Shown here in pieces: positions 8,952-18,289 of a DNA stretch of 41,304 nucleotides; within the stretch, counting starts at the first letter, position 1; every line of letters starts with the position of its first letter. The DNA is from an uncultured Clostridia bacterium. Its GTDB lineage: Bacteria; Bacillota; Clostridia; TANB77; CAG-508. The stretch spans positions 1 to 41,304 of the forward strand of contig CANPZF010000015.1 in NCBI GenBank assembly GCA_947589015.1. The letters are read 5' to 3'. The notes beneath the pieces are model-generated. The model had not been told where the DNA came from and ran no database searches. It saw nothing but the letters and a program-made list of their open reading frames with translations. The position numbers were made by a program, and so were the translations under genes.

Positions 8952-10058
8952 ATGAATAAATATGATTATTTAATTGTAGGTGCAGGACTGTTTGGCTCAG
9001 TTTTTGCATATGAAGCAAATAAAAAAGGAAAAAAATGTTTAGTAATTGATAAAAGGAATCATATTGCTGGAAACATTTATACTGAAAATATTGAAAATAT
9101 AAATGTACATAAATATGGTGCACATATATTTCATACAAGTAATAAAGAAATATGGAAGTATATAAATCAATTTGCGGAATTTAATCGTTATACAAATTCT
9201 CCAATAGCAAGATATAAAGACGAAGTATATAATATGCCATTCAATATGAATACATTTAACAGAATGTGGGGAGTATTTACACCAGACGAAGCAAAAGAAA
9301 AAATTGAAGAGGAATTAAAAGAAACAAATATAGATGAACCAAAAAACTTAGAAGAGCAAGCAATAAAATTGGTAGGGAAAACAATATATGAAAAACTAGT
9401 AAAGGGATATACTGAAAAACAATGGGGAAAAAGAGCTACAGAGTTGCCAAGTTTTATAATAAAAAGATTACCAGTTAGATTTACATATGACAATAATTAT
9501 TTTAATGATTTATATCAAGGAATTCCAATAGGAGGATATACTCAAATAATTGAAAAAATGTTAGAAGGAATTGATATTAGATTAAATTGTGACTTTTTTG
9601 AAAATAAAAAAGAATTAGAAAATATAGCAAAAAAAATAATATTTACGGGACCAATAGATGCATTTTATAATTATTGTTTTGGCGAATTAGAATATAGAAG
9701 TATAAGATTTGAAACAGAAGTATTAGATAAATGTAATTATCAGGGAAATGCAGTTGTAAATTATACAGATTATGAAATTCCGTATACGAGAATAATAGAA
9801 CATAAACATTTTGAATTTGGTATACAATCCAAAACTGTAATTTCAAGAGAATATTCGGACAAGTGGATAAGAAAAAAAGAGCCATATTACCCAATAAATA
9901 ATGAAAAAAATAATAACTTATATGAAAGATATAAAAAATTAGCAGATAAAGACAATAAAGTTATTTTCGGAGGTAGACTAGGAGAATACAAATATTATGA
10001 TATGGATAAAGTTATAAAACAAGCATTAAATTTAGCAGAGAGGGAGTTAAATGGCTAA
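8952..10058 (+). CDS. glf: UDP-galactopyranose mutase
   Basis: Flavoenzyme that interconverts UDP-galactopyranose and UDP-galactofuranose, the donor for Galf units. FAD-binding start YLIVGAGLFGS (residues 6-16), then KKCLVIDKRNHIAGNIY, HKYGAHIFHTS, YNMPFNMNTF, YTEKQWGKRATELP, RLPVRFTYDNNYF, DLYQGIPIGGYT and a C-terminal GRLGEYKYYDMDKVI that closes the flavin site. 368 aa is exactly the family length. This implies galactofuranose in the polymer. The end overlaps the flippase start by eight bases. Confidence 0.97.
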   Translation: MNKYDYLIVGAGLFGSVFAYEANKKGKKCLVIDKRNHIAGNIYTENIENINVHKYGAHIFHTSNKEIWKYINQFAEFNRYTNSPIARYKDEVYNMPFNMNTFNRMWGVFTPDEAKEKIEEELKETNIDEPKNLEEQAIKLVGKTIYEKLVKGYTEKQWGKRATELPSFIIKRLPVRFTYDNNYFNDLYQGIPIGGYTQIIEKMLEGIDIRLNCDFFENKKELENIAKKIIFTGPIDAFYNYCFGELEYRSIRFETEVLDKCNYQGNAVVNYTDYEIPYTRIIEHKHFEFGIQSKTVISREYSDKWIRKKEPYYPINNEKNNNLYERYKKLADKDNKVIFGGRLGEYKYYDMDKVIKQALNLAERELNG

Positions 10059-11535
10059 TATGAAAAAACAGGTATCATTAAGATTTAATATATTTTTAAG
10101 TATGATGTATGAAATATTAATGATAATTACACCATTAATTACAGCACCATATATTTCACGAGTATTACAACCAGAAGGTGTAGGAATTAATAGTTATGTT
10201 TCATCAATTTTAACTTATTTTACACTTTTTGCTGCACTTGGAACTGCAAGCTATGGAAAACGAGTAATTGCAAGTTTAAGAAACAATATAAAAGAATATT
10301 CAAAAGCTTTTTGGGAAATTGAGTTAATCACAGTTTTTACTACAGGAATTTGTTTATTATTATGGATAATTTTATCATTATTATACACTGCTTATACACC
10401 TTATATGCTTGTACTAAGTTTTACTCTTATTGCAACCTTATTTGATATAAGTTGGTTATATGGTGGACTAGAAAAATTTCAATATACTGTTTCGATTAAT
10501 TCGATTTGTAAAATCATTTCTATTATTTGTATTTTTAACTTTGTAAAAGATAAAAATGATGTGCTTTTATATACTACTATTTCATCTGTATCAACTTTGT
10601 TAGGGTCTGCAACAATGTGGCTATTTTTACCTAAACAAATTGTAAAGACAAATATAAAATTTGATTCAATAAAAAAGCATCTAAAAGGTACCGTAGTATA
10701 TTTTGTTCCAGCAGTTGCAACAAGTATATATACATTATTGGATAAAGTATTAATAGGAATAATAACAACTAATAATGCTGAAAATGGTTATTATGAACAA
10801 GCTACAAAAATTATGGGCATAATAAAATCTGTGTGCTATGGAGCTATAAATGGTGTTATGATGGCAAGAGCTAGTTTTTTGTTCTCACAGAATGATAAAG
10901 CCCAACTTCTTGAATTAAGAGATTCAACATACCATCTAACGAGTTTTTTATCCGTAGGTGCTTGTTTTGGAATAATAGGAATATCATCTATTCTTGTACC
11001 TATATTTTTTGGTGATGGTTATTCACCAGTTACTATATTATTATATATTTTAGCACCTGTTATTATTAGTATTTGTATAAGTTCAGTTCTTAATACCATT
11101 TACTATATAGCTGGAGGCAAAATGAAGGAAGCAACAAAGTTAGTTTTAATAGGAGCTACTTTAAATTTTTTTCTTAATATAATATTAATAAATAAATTAG
11201 GTTCTTATGGAGCAGCAATTGCTACTACTATAGCTGAATGTGTTATTGCAATATTATTTATAAATGGAACAAATGGATTTATAAAATGGTCAGAGATACT
11301 TAATTTATTTATAAAAAAAATAATATCTGGCATATTAATGTTATGTGCAATATTGATTTTACAAAAGATATTTTCAACTATTAATAGTTATTACTTATTG
11401 ATGCTAGAGATATTATGTGGTATTTGTGTATATTGTATTTCATTAATTATATTGAAAGATACATCAATTTCAATAGCAAAGAAATTTTTAATCAGTAAAA
11501 TATTTAAAAGAAATGGAGAAATTATTAATGAGTAG
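10051..11535 (+). CDS. Wzx-type oligosaccharide flippase (MATE/MVF superfamily)
   Basis: 494-aa integral membrane protein with about twelve to fourteen hydrophobic segments. Polysaccharide_synt family marks: FNIFLSMMYEILMIITPLITAPYISRVL at the start (conserved PYISR-L-P-x-G, continuing QPEGVGINSY), an IAGGKMKEATK loop, and GAAIATTIAEC near the C-terminus. It flips the lipid-linked repeat unit to the outer face for the EpsG-like polymerase. Second in-frame ATG at 10060 is possible, but GAGGGAG is better spaced for 10051. Confidence 0.92.
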   Translation: MANMKKQVSLRFNIFLSMMYEILMIITPLITAPYISRVLQPEGVGINSYVSSILTYFTLFAALGTASYGKRVIASLRNNIKEYSKAFWEIELITVFTTGICLLLWIILSLLYTAYTPYMLVLSFTLIATLFDISWLYGGLEKFQYTVSINSICKIISIICIFNFVKDKNDVLLYTTISSVSTLLGSATMWLFLPKQIVKTNIKFDSIKKHLKGTVVYFVPAVATSIYTLLDKVLIGIITTNNAENGYYEQATKIMGIIKSVCYGAINGVMMARASFLFSQNDKAQLLELRDSTYHLTSFLSVGACFGIIGISSILVPIFFGDGYSPVTILLYILAPVIISICISSVLNTIYYIAGGKMKEATKLVLIGATLNFFLNIILINKLGSYGAAIATTIAECVIAILFINGTNGFIKWSEILNLFIKKIISGILMLCAILILQKIFSTINSYYLLMLEILCGICVYCISLIILKDTSISIAKKFLISKIFKRNGEIINE

Positions 11536-12436
11536 TGTAGCTTTTGCATGTCCCCTATATGATATGAAAAATCACTTTGAATTAGCATTTAATCTATATA
11601 AAAGTAAGATAGAAAATGAAATAGGAAACGATTTTTACTTTATTTTTAGCAATATGGAACAAAAGAATAAATTTGAAAAAATGATTAAATCAGAATTTTC
11701 AAATAATGATTTTAAATATCTTATAACCACGGATGAAATAAATAAATATAAAGCTAAAGCTGTAAGTAAAAAGCTTTATGCACTAGAAACTTTAATGTAT
11801 AAATACAAATATATAATACTAACAGACTCTGAATCATTATTTATTAAGAAATGTGATTTTGATAGCTTGGCTGGGGAAATTTGGAATAATAGAACAATGC
11901 TGAATTCTCATATATCACCAAATGCTTATTTTATAATGAGAAAATGTTATAAAGCTATGGGAATTTATAATAATAAAAAGTTAAGAAAAGATACAGAAAA
12001 TTATAAATATAATTTTTGGTTTAACGAACTACAAGTTTATAAATGTGAGTATTTACCAGATTTCTTCAATTGGCTAAAATCACATAATAAAGATAAAGTA
12101 TACGATACCTGGGAATGTTTTGAATATTATATATATTATGCGTACTTACTTTTAGAAAAAGATATTCATTTAAATAAATATAATTATGAATCATGGGGAG
12201 GAATAAATGAATGTTTATATACATTTCCAATTAAAAAACAAAAGGAAATTATGAAAAATATGAAACTACATTGGACTTCATCAAGAGATGCTATAAATGA
12301 AAATACAGTTATGTTATTTCATTTAGATAGAGCAAATAGTAATGAGAAAGTTCCAATTATTAATTTTAAAATAAAAATTAAAATTTTTATAAAAAAGATG
12401 TTATATAAAGTAAAGGATTTATTAAATTATGATTAA
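11528..12436 (+). CDS. Putative glycosyltransferase of uncertain family
   Basis: A 302-aa protein I cannot place firmly. It has alternating alpha/beta character with a hydrophobic strand then acidic cluster YIILTDSESLFIKK (about residues 97-110), which resembles the DxD-like metal site of GT-A enzymes, and many aromatic residues (FNWLKSHNKD, WECFEYYIYYAYLL). A basic, hydrophobic C-terminus suggests membrane contact. ATG at 11528 is chosen because GGAG (11516) is well spaced; the ATG at 11513 is inside that site. It overlaps both neighbours by eight bases, so it belongs to the polysaccharide operon. Confidence 0.5.
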   Translation: MSSVAFACPLYDMKNHFELAFNLYKSKIENEIGNDFYFIFSNMEQKNKFEKMIKSEFSNNDFKYLITTDEINKYKAKAVSKKLYALETLMYKYKYIILTDSESLFIKKCDFDSLAGEIWNNRTMLNSHISPNAYFIMRKCYKAMGIYNNKKLRKDTENYKYNFWFNELQVYKCEYLPDFFNWLKSHNKDKVYDTWECFEYYIYYAYLLLEKDIHLNKYNYESWGGINECLYTFPIKKQKEIMKNMKLHWTSSRDAINENTVMLFHLDRANSNEKVPIINFKIKIKIFIKKMLYKVKDLLNYD

Positions 12437-14060
12437 ACTAATAATACCTTCAGCAAAAATCGTACCTGAAGAACTTCAAAATTTAGGAAAATTACCCGCA
12501 ATCATATATCCAATAAATGAGAATACAGTATTCAACTACCTTTATAAACAATATTCAAAAAAATGCAATATAGAAATCCTATGTTACGAAAATGCTGAAA
12601 AAGTACATAAAAAATTAGATAAATTTAAGGACATAAAAATTATAGATATTCCAACATTAAATGATTTAGCACATACCATATATTATGGTCTAAATCAAGA
12701 AGGACCAATTATTATAAATTTTGGTGATACTATTGTTATGGATAATATTTTTGAAGAACAAAGTGATTGCTTCTATTATACTACAGATTATATTTCTGAT
12801 AAATGGACTTATTTTGACATAAAAAATGGTGAACTAAATAACATTTATGATAAAAAAACATTAATCAATTCAGAGCTAAAAAAAGGAAAATTATTTGTAG
12901 GAGTATTTTATATATCTGATTCTAATTGCTTAAAAGATTGCTTAGATAAAGCATTTGATAATAGAGATTATTCTGTAAGTGCTTTTTATCAAGCACTTGT
13001 AATGTACAGCAAAATACATCATCTTAAGGCCATAGAAACAAATAATTGGTTTGACATTGGTCATGCAGATAAATATACAGATACAAATCTTGAAGTAAAA
13101 GCAAGAGAATTTAATCATATAAACATTGACAAGAAGCGAGGTATTTTAACTAAATATAGTGATAATAAAGATAAATTTATTGGCGAAATCAAGTGGTATT
13201 TAAAGCTTCCAGCAGATATTGAATATATTAGACCTAGAATATTTAATTATAACTTAGAATATAACAAGCCTTATGTAAGTATGGAATACTATGCCTATCA
13301 TACTGTACATGAATTATTTTTGAATAGTGATTTAGATATTTACCAATGGAAAGCAATTTTTGAGCGTATTAAGTTTATATACTGCGATATGAAGAGATAT
13401 AAAGTTAAAGACAAAAATATTAAACCATCATTGGAAGATATATATCTAAAAAAAACAATACAACGATTTGAAAAAATAAAAAAAGATAAAAGATTTCAGA
13501 AGTATTTTGATAATCCAATTAAAGTAAATGGAACATATTATAAATCATTAAATTCTATTATAGAAATTTTGAGTAGTATCATTCCAAAATTACTTTATGA
13601 TGTTAAAGAGTTTAATATCATACATGGTGATTTGTGCTTTTCTAATATGTTGATTGATAGTAATTTTTCATTTATTAAAGTAATAGATCCTCGTGGTAAA
13701 TTTGGAAATTTTGATATATATGGTGATTCAAGATATGAAATGGCAAAGCTAATTCATAGTGTAGATGGAAAATATGATTATATAATTAAGGATTTATTTG
13801 ATTTGAAATATGAGGATGAAATAATTAATTTCTCAATACAAAATAAAGATAGAAATTTTGATTTATACCAAGTATTTATAGAAGTATTTAAAAATGAAAT
13901 AAATGGCGACTTAAAAAAAGTAGAATTAATAGAAGCATTGTTATTTTTTAGTATGATCCCACTTCATAATGAAAATTTTGAACATCAGTTAGTGATGCTT
14001 GGAACAGGATTAGAGATTTTAAATAGAATAGTAGATATTGAAGAAAAGAAGGTGTTATAG
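12429..14060 (+). CDS. Two-domain protein: nucleotidyltransferase-like + APH/choline-kinase-like
   Basis: 543 aa. Residues 1-215 look like an NTP-transferase fold without the usual GxGxR loop: a PAIIYPINENTVFNYLY start, a central acidic FGDTIV, and the late NNWFDIGHADKYTDTN motif typical of sugar nucleotidyltransferases. Residues about 235-500 match the aminoglycoside phosphotransferase/choline kinase fold: HGDLCFSNML (His399, Asp401, Asn406; the catalytic Brenner motif) followed by IDPRG (Asp420, metal). A kinase that phosphorylates a small alcohol or sugar, joined to a nucleotidyltransferase-like domain, fits activation of a glycan substituent. The next two genes are a HAD phosphatase and another nucleotidyltransferase, which supports a shared pathway. 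Substrate unknown. Confidence 0.75.
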   Translation: MIKLIIPSAKIVPEELQNLGKLPAIIYPINENTVFNYLYKQYSKKCNIEILCYENAEKVHKKLDKFKDIKIIDIPTLNDLAHTIYYGLNQEGPIIINFGDTIVMDNIFEEQSDCFYYTTDYISDKWTYFDIKNGELNNIYDKKTLINSELKKGKLFVGVFYISDSNCLKDCLDKAFDNRDYSVSAFYQALVMYSKIHHLKAIETNNWFDIGHADKYTDTNLEVKAREFNHINIDKKRGILTKYSDNKDKFIGEIKWYLKLPADIEYIRPRIFNYNLEYNKPYVSMEYYAYHTVHELFLNSDLDIYQWKAIFERIKFIYCDMKRYKVKDKNIKPSLEDIYLKKTIQRFEKIKKDKRFQKYFDNPIKVNGTYYKSLNSIIEILSSIIPKLLYDVKEFNIIHGDLCFSNMLIDSNFSFIKVIDPRGKFGNFDIYGDSRYEMAKLIHSVDGKYDYIIKDLFDLKYEDEIINFSIQNKDRNFDLYQVFIEVFKNEINGDLKKVELIEALLFFSMIPLHNENFEHQLVMLGTGLEILNRIVDIEEKKVL

Positions 14061-14459
14061 ATGTTTGAAGATTATTCATTTGTTTTTGATATAGATGGAA
14101 CATTATGCCCAATAAAGAAGAAAGAGGAAAAATATGAAGATATAATTCCATATACTAATATGATAAAAAAAATTCGTTATTACCATGATAATGGAGCTAA
14201 GATAATTCTATTTACATCTCGTAATATGAATTCTTATAATGGAAATATAGGATTAATTAATAAGAATACTGCAAAAATTTTATTAGAATGGTTAGAAAAA
14301 TGGCACATACCTTATGATGAAATTATATATGGCAAACCATGGCCAGGACATAAAGGTTTTTATGTTGATGACAGAACAATTAGACCAGATGAATTTTTAA
14401 ATTACAATGTAGAGGAATTAGACAACATATGTAATAAATCAAGGGAGGATGCTAAATGA
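14061..14459 (+). CDS. Small HAD-family phosphatase of capsule clusters
   Basis: 132-aa minimal HAD domain: motif I FVFDIDGT (Asp10, Asp12), motif II with FTSRN, a Lys in GKPWPGHKG, and YVDDRTIRPDEF carrying the last acidic pair. It has no cap domain. Proteins of this shape sit in capsule loci of many bacteria beside nucleotidyltransferases. It begins directly after the upstream stop and its TGA overlaps the next ATG (ATGA), so the three genes 12429-15187 are likely made together. Confidence 0.82.
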   Translation: MFEDYSFVFDIDGTLCPIKKKEEKYEDIIPYTNMIKKIRYYHDNGAKIILFTSRNMNSYNGNIGLINKNTAKILLEWLEKWHIPYDEIIYGKPWPGHKGFYVDDRTIRPDEFLNYNVEELDNICNKSREDAK

Positions 14460-15187
14460 TAAAAGAAATGACAATAATTATAACAATGGCAGGTCGTGGT
14501 TCTCGATTTCGCAAAGCTGGATATGAATGTCCTAAATATATGATTGAAGCCAAAGGAAAAACTCTTTTTGAATGGTCTATGGATAGTTTGACTGGATATA
14601 ATAAAAATGTTTCTAAATATATATTTGTAGTTAGAAAAGAAGACAATGCAAAAGAATTTATTAATGAAAAAATAAGAAAATATAAAATTAATGATATTAA
14701 AATCATTGAAATCGAACAACTAACAGATGGACAAGCTACAACTTGTATGTTAGCTATCCCTTACTGTGATTCACAAAGTCCAATTATGATATATAACATT
14801 GATACATATGTAGAACCTAATGAAATGAAACTTAAAGATATATCAGGAGATGGACATATTCCATGTTTTAATGCAGATGGAGAACATTGGAGTTTTGTAA
14901 AAACCGATGAAAGTGGAAAAGTAATTGAGGTGAGAGAAAAAGTAAGAATTTCTAATAATTGTACAATTGGTGCATATTATTTTTCATCTGCAAAATTATA
15001 TAAAAAATTATATGAAGAATATTATAAAGATGATTGCAAAATAGAAAAGAATGAAAAATATATAGCTCCATTATATAATTTTATGATTAAAAAAGGAATG
15101 TTAGTAACTATATCAGTAGTAAATAATAAAAAAGTACATGTTTTAGGAACTCCAGAAGAATTACAGATTTTTTTAAACGAAGAGTGA
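14456..15187 (+). CDS. Nucleotidyltransferase (sugar or alcohol phosphate)
   Basis: 243-aa NTP-transferase. Opens TIIITMAGRGSRFRKAGYE with the Gly-rich loop and Arg, followed by CPKYMIEAKGKTLFEW; acidic MIYNIDTYVEP near residue 115 supplies the metal site; NNCTIGAYYFSS and VLGTPEELQIF are typical of the glucose-1-phosphate thymidylyl/cytidylyltransferase group. A start at 14468 (second Met) is also possible. It is the last gene of the polysaccharide operon and pairs with the HAD and kinase-fusion genes. The nucleotide used is not certain. Confidence 0.83.
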   Translation: MIKEMTIIITMAGRGSRFRKAGYECPKYMIEAKGKTLFEWSMDSLTGYNKNVSKYIFVVRKEDNAKEFINEKIRKYKINDIKIIEIEQLTDGQATTCMLAIPYCDSQSPIMIYNIDTYVEPNEMKLKDISGDGHIPCFNADGEHWSFVKTDESGKVIEVREKVRISNNCTIGAYYFSSAKLYKKLYEEYYKDDCKIEKNEKYIAPLYNFMIKKGMLVTISVVNNKKVHVLGTPEELQIFLNEE

Positions 15188-15222
15188 GTATCTTAAAATT
15201 CATAATGAAAGGAGGGAAAATA

Positions 15223-15249
15223 ATGGAAGCTCACAAAAGCAAATCCTAA
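15223..15249 (+). other. Eight-codon mini-ORF with strong ribosome site
   Basis: ATG to TAA over nine codons (MEAHKSKS), preceded by AAAGGAGGG at 15208-15216, as good a ribosome site as any in the window. It lies 59 bases before the toxin-like gene. It could be a leader peptide controlling that gene or a remnant of a longer one; nothing beyond the RBS and stop supports function. Confidence 0.35.
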
Positions 15250-15307
15250 TACTTATAAATAAATTACTAAAAAAGAAAAAATTAAAGAATTAGAAGGAGG
15301 AAAACAA

Positions 15308-17497
15308 ATGGAAGATGAAACAGAAAACAGAAGTCAAAATGCAGAAGCAATTAATAATAATATTAGAGGATTTAATTATAATCCCAAAGAAATTCTTGCG
15401 TTTAATGGGGATAGAATAACAAGTTATATCCCAAGAACAGCTCAAAAGACAGCTGATAAATTTATAGTTGAAACAAAAACAAAGCACACATTAAATGGAG
15501 ATTTTGACATTGCAGTACCTAATGCTAGAAAGGATATTACATATCCAGGAGCATTATTACTAGCAAATCAAAAACTAATAGAAGGAGTACCAGATCCATT
15601 AGTATTACATATGAGACCAAGAAAAATCACAATAGATTTACCAGGACTAGAAGATGATAATAGTATGATGGTTGATAATTATGACTTCGCAGGTGTAAGT
15701 GCAGCAACAAGTAAGCTTATTAATAACTGGTTAGAAACAAAGTCCAAAGATTTTACAATAGCAGCAAATACACAATTTAAAAAGAATATATTATTCAATG
15801 AAAACTCGATGGCTTTAAGCTTTGGAGTAGATGTACAATATATGAAAGACAAATTAGGAATAAATTTTGATGCAATATCAAAACAAGAAAGCTCTGCATA
15901 TTTAGTTCAATTTAGACAAATTTTCTATACAGTTTCAGCAGAATTACCAAAAAAACCAGCAGATGTTTTTGCAGATGATGTAACATGGGATGAGGTAGCA
16001 CAGAAAACAAATAGTCAAAATCCACCAGCATATGTTCAAAACGTTCAATATGGTAGAGAAGTATATGTACTACTTCAATCTAATATGAGTTCAACAGAAT
16101 TAAAAGCACACTTAGATGCATCATTAGAATTTAACAAAGGTTCTTTAGAAACAAAGAGTGATTTAGAAACTAAGAAACTAAATAAGAACATAAATTGTAC
16201 AGTTATTACTATAGGTGGAAAACCTGTAATAATTAATGGAAATTTAGACACAGATAATATTATATCACAAGTTAATGACTTAATAAGTCAAAATGCAGAA
16301 TTTACAGCACAAAATCCACCATTGCCAATAGCTTATACAGTTGCATTCTTAAAAGACAATGCAATTGCAAGTATACAGGGTACAACAGAATATATAACAA
16401 CAGAATCACAAATATTTACATCAGGAAGTATAGAGTTAAGACATAATGCAGGATTTGTATCACAATTTAACATTGAATGGGAAGAAGTTGATTATGGACA
16501 AAATGGACAAGCAATTGTTACGAAGAAACGATGGGATGGAAATGGAATAAATAGAACTCTTGGATTTTTTGCAACAATACCATTCCCACCAAATGCTAGA
16601 AATATTAGAGTTAGAATATTAGATTTTACAGGTCTAGCATGGGATGGAACATTTGTAATATTAGACCAAATATTTAATTTAATAAATAAAAGAACATTTG
16701 CAATTAGTGGAACAACTTTAGCACCATATGTAGATATAAATCCAAAAGATATAGGAGAATCTGGACCTGCATCAGATAATAATACAACTGACTTGGAGAT
16801 ACAATATGCGCCATTTAACTTTGATCCATCTCAAATAGGAAAACCTCAACCAATGCCTTCAAATGGCCCTAGAACAGTATTTACACCTGGTGGACCAGTT
16901 GTAGTAGGTGGACCAAGTGGTGGTAATGAAAAAGGAAAATGGTATAGATTTGATAGCTCATTTGTATTCAAAGAAATGAAATACCAAAATTCTTGCTTCC
17001 CATGCTCTGTTCATACAATTCTTGCAAATTTAGGATATTTACCATCTCAGGGAACTGAAGTCGAAGATTTATGGGATCGTATGCACAAGGGTGGATTAGA
17101 TAAATCAGCACCTAACGAAATGCAAATACATCATTATCTAGCTCGTACATTCGAACTTGGAGCAAGAGGTTCAGTACATACACCAATGAATTTTACAACT
17201 ATGGAAGATACAGAATTAGTTAAATCATTAATTATGAAAAACTTCCTAGGACTAGATAGACCAGTTGGATTAGTAGCAGGAGTTGGACACGCAGAAGTAT
17301 TCTTCAGAACAAAAGAAGGAAGATTTATTCACTTTAAACCATCTCCAGAATTAGATTCAATTATTTGTGAATATGTCTTAATTACTAAAATTTTATGTTT
17401 ACCAGGTTCAGATGGAACCTTTGCAATTGGAATAGAATACTACGATAAAGAAGATAAGACTGTACAGGCAGCACATTTTGCAATGATAATATCTTAA
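15308..17497 (+). CDS. Cholesterol-dependent-cytolysin-like toxin fused to a cysteine-peptidase-like domain
   Basis: 729 aa. Residues ~20-500 match thiol-activated cytolysins throughout: FNYNPKEILAFNGD, TYPGALLLANQKLIEG, KITIDLPGL, QIFYTVSAELPKKPADVF, YGREVYVLLQ, NPPLPIAYTVAFLKDN, QFNIEWEEVDYGQNGQ, FFATIPFPPNARNI. The membrane-binding undecapeptide region is DFTGLAWDGTF (439-449) instead of ECTGLAWEWWR, so Cys and two Trp are gone, but the Thr-Leu cholesterol-recognition pair survives in GTTLAP (Thr470-Leu471). No signal peptide, as in pneumolysin. A Pro/Gly-rich linker (~515-542) leads to a C-terminal domain with NSCFPCSVHTILANLGY (Cys563 or Cys566) and GVGHAEVFF (His661), a C39/papain-like Cys-His arrangement. 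RBS AGAAGGAGG. The C-terminal enzyme call is inference. Confidence 0.88.
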   Translation: MEDETENRSQNAEAINNNIRGFNYNPKEILAFNGDRITSYIPRTAQKTADKFIVETKTKHTLNGDFDIAVPNARKDITYPGALLLANQKLIEGVPDPLVLHMRPRKITIDLPGLEDDNSMMVDNYDFAGVSAATSKLINNWLETKSKDFTIAANTQFKKNILFNENSMALSFGVDVQYMKDKLGINFDAISKQESSAYLVQFRQIFYTVSAELPKKPADVFADDVTWDEVAQKTNSQNPPAYVQNVQYGREVYVLLQSNMSSTELKAHLDASLEFNKGSLETKSDLETKKLNKNINCTVITIGGKPVIINGNLDTDNIISQVNDLISQNAEFTAQNPPLPIAYTVAFLKDNAIASIQGTTEYITTESQIFTSGSIELRHNAGFVSQFNIEWEEVDYGQNGQAIVTKKRWDGNGINRTLGFFATIPFPPNARNIRVRILDFTGLAWDGTFVILDQIFNLINKRTFAISGTTLAPYVDINPKDIGESGPASDNNTTDLEIQYAPFNFDPSQIGKPQPMPSNGPRTVFTPGGPVVVGGPSGGNEKGKWYRFDSSFVFKEMKYQNSCFPCSVHTILANLGYLPSQGTEVEDLWDRMHKGGLDKSAPNEMQIHHYLARTFELGARGSVHTPMNFTTMEDTELVKSLIMKNFLGLDRPVGLVAGVGHAEVFFRTKEGRFIHFKPSPELDSIICEYVLITKILCLPGSDGTFAIGIEYYDKEDKTVQAAHFAMIIS

Positions 17498-17510
17498 AAG
17501 ATATAGAATA

Positions 17511-17548
17511 TTATGATTAGATAAGTTTAATAACTTATCTAATCATAA
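17511..17548 (+). other. Perfect 17-bp hairpin between toxin and zinc-ribbon genes
   Basis: Arms 17511-17527 and 17532-17548 are perfectly complementary with a four-base TAAT loop. No T-run follows on the + strand (the next bases are AAAAACAGG), so this is not a plain terminator for rightward transcription. It may protect the 3' end of the toxin message or set the ratio between toxin and downstream genes. The ribosome site of the next gene lies a few bases beyond the stem. Confidence 0.7.
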
Positions 17549-17564
17549 AAAACAGGAGGTAAAA

Positions 17565-17828
17565 ATGCAAGTAGATAAAGAAAAATTATTAAAAGAATTA
17601 GATCAAAAATGGAAAAATGTTCCTTGTCCATATTGTAATGACCATAAATGGACAGCTGACCCCAATATTGTAACTATAGTAAAAGTAGAAGAAAATAAAA
17701 AAATAAATTTAGAAGGAAGATTTCAGCCATTTATTGCTGTAACTTGCGGATGTTGTGGAAATACAGCACTTGTAAATGCACTTGTTTTAAATTGTATAAA
17801 AGATGAGAAAGAATATAGGGAGGTATAA
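17565..17828 (+). CDS. Small zinc-ribbon protein
   Basis: 87 aa with two Cys pairs, CPYC (residues 21-24) and CGCC (about 65-68), the spacing of a zinc ribbon; the middle strand contains FQPFIAVTCGC. No membrane segment. RBS ACAGGAGG precedes the ATG. Function unknown; the position between the cytolysin-like gene and a two-TM protein suggests it belongs to the same cassette. The 3' end carries the ribosome site of the next gene. Confidence 0.75.
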   Translation: MQVDKEKLLKELDQKWKNVPCPYCNDHKWTADPNIVTIVKVEENKKINLEGRFQPFIAVTCGCCGNTALVNALVLNCIKDEKEYREV

Positions 17829-17829
17829 G

Positions 17830-18267
17830 GTGGCTAATGATATTAAAATAAGTAGTGATGATAATGAAATAAAAGATAATGATTATAACTTTGAATTACA
17901 AAGCTCACCTACTCTTATAGCAGAATATCATCAAGATGCAATAAAGCAAAGTAATTTAATTATAAGAAATGCAATTTTTATGATATGGGTTGGAATATTA
18001 TTAATAATAGGAAGTTTTGCGGCTTATGCAGCAGGTCTAACAAAAGATTTAGTTGTGGGCACCATTTCTGGAAGCTTTATAGACATATTTTCGGGAACAA
18101 TTTTATATTTGTTTAATAAAACGGATAAAGATAAACAAAATTATTTCAATAACTTAGCAAAAATGGAAAATGATAGAAAGTTTATGGACTTAATTCGTGA
18201 CTCAAAAGATGAAGAATTTAAAAAAGAAATATTAACGAAAATAATTGATAGCAACTATAAAAACTAA
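17830..18267 (+). CDS. Two-transmembrane protein with cytoplasmic charged ends
   Basis: 145 aa from a GTG start at 17830, chosen because GGGAGG ends six bases before it; an upstream in-frame ATG (17803) lies inside the previous gene. An acidic N-terminal ~45 residues is followed by ILIAEYHQDAIKQSN-like helix, two hydrophobic segments (about 52-72 and 78-97), and a Lys/Asp-rich helical tail. The pattern resembles the TRADD-N-associated two-TM family (PF20712), which I recognise by layout only. It could be a holin-like or immunity partner for the cytolysin; that is speculation from position. Confidence 0.6.
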   Translation: MANDIKISSDDNEIKDNDYNFELQSSPTLIAEYHQDAIKQSNLIIRNAIFMIWVGILLIIGSFAAYAAGLTKDLVVGTISGSFIDIFSGTILYLFNKTDKDKQNYFNNLAKMENDRKFMDLIRDSKDEEFKKEILTKIIDSNYKN

Positions 18268-18289
18268 TCATAATATTAGGAGGAAAAAC

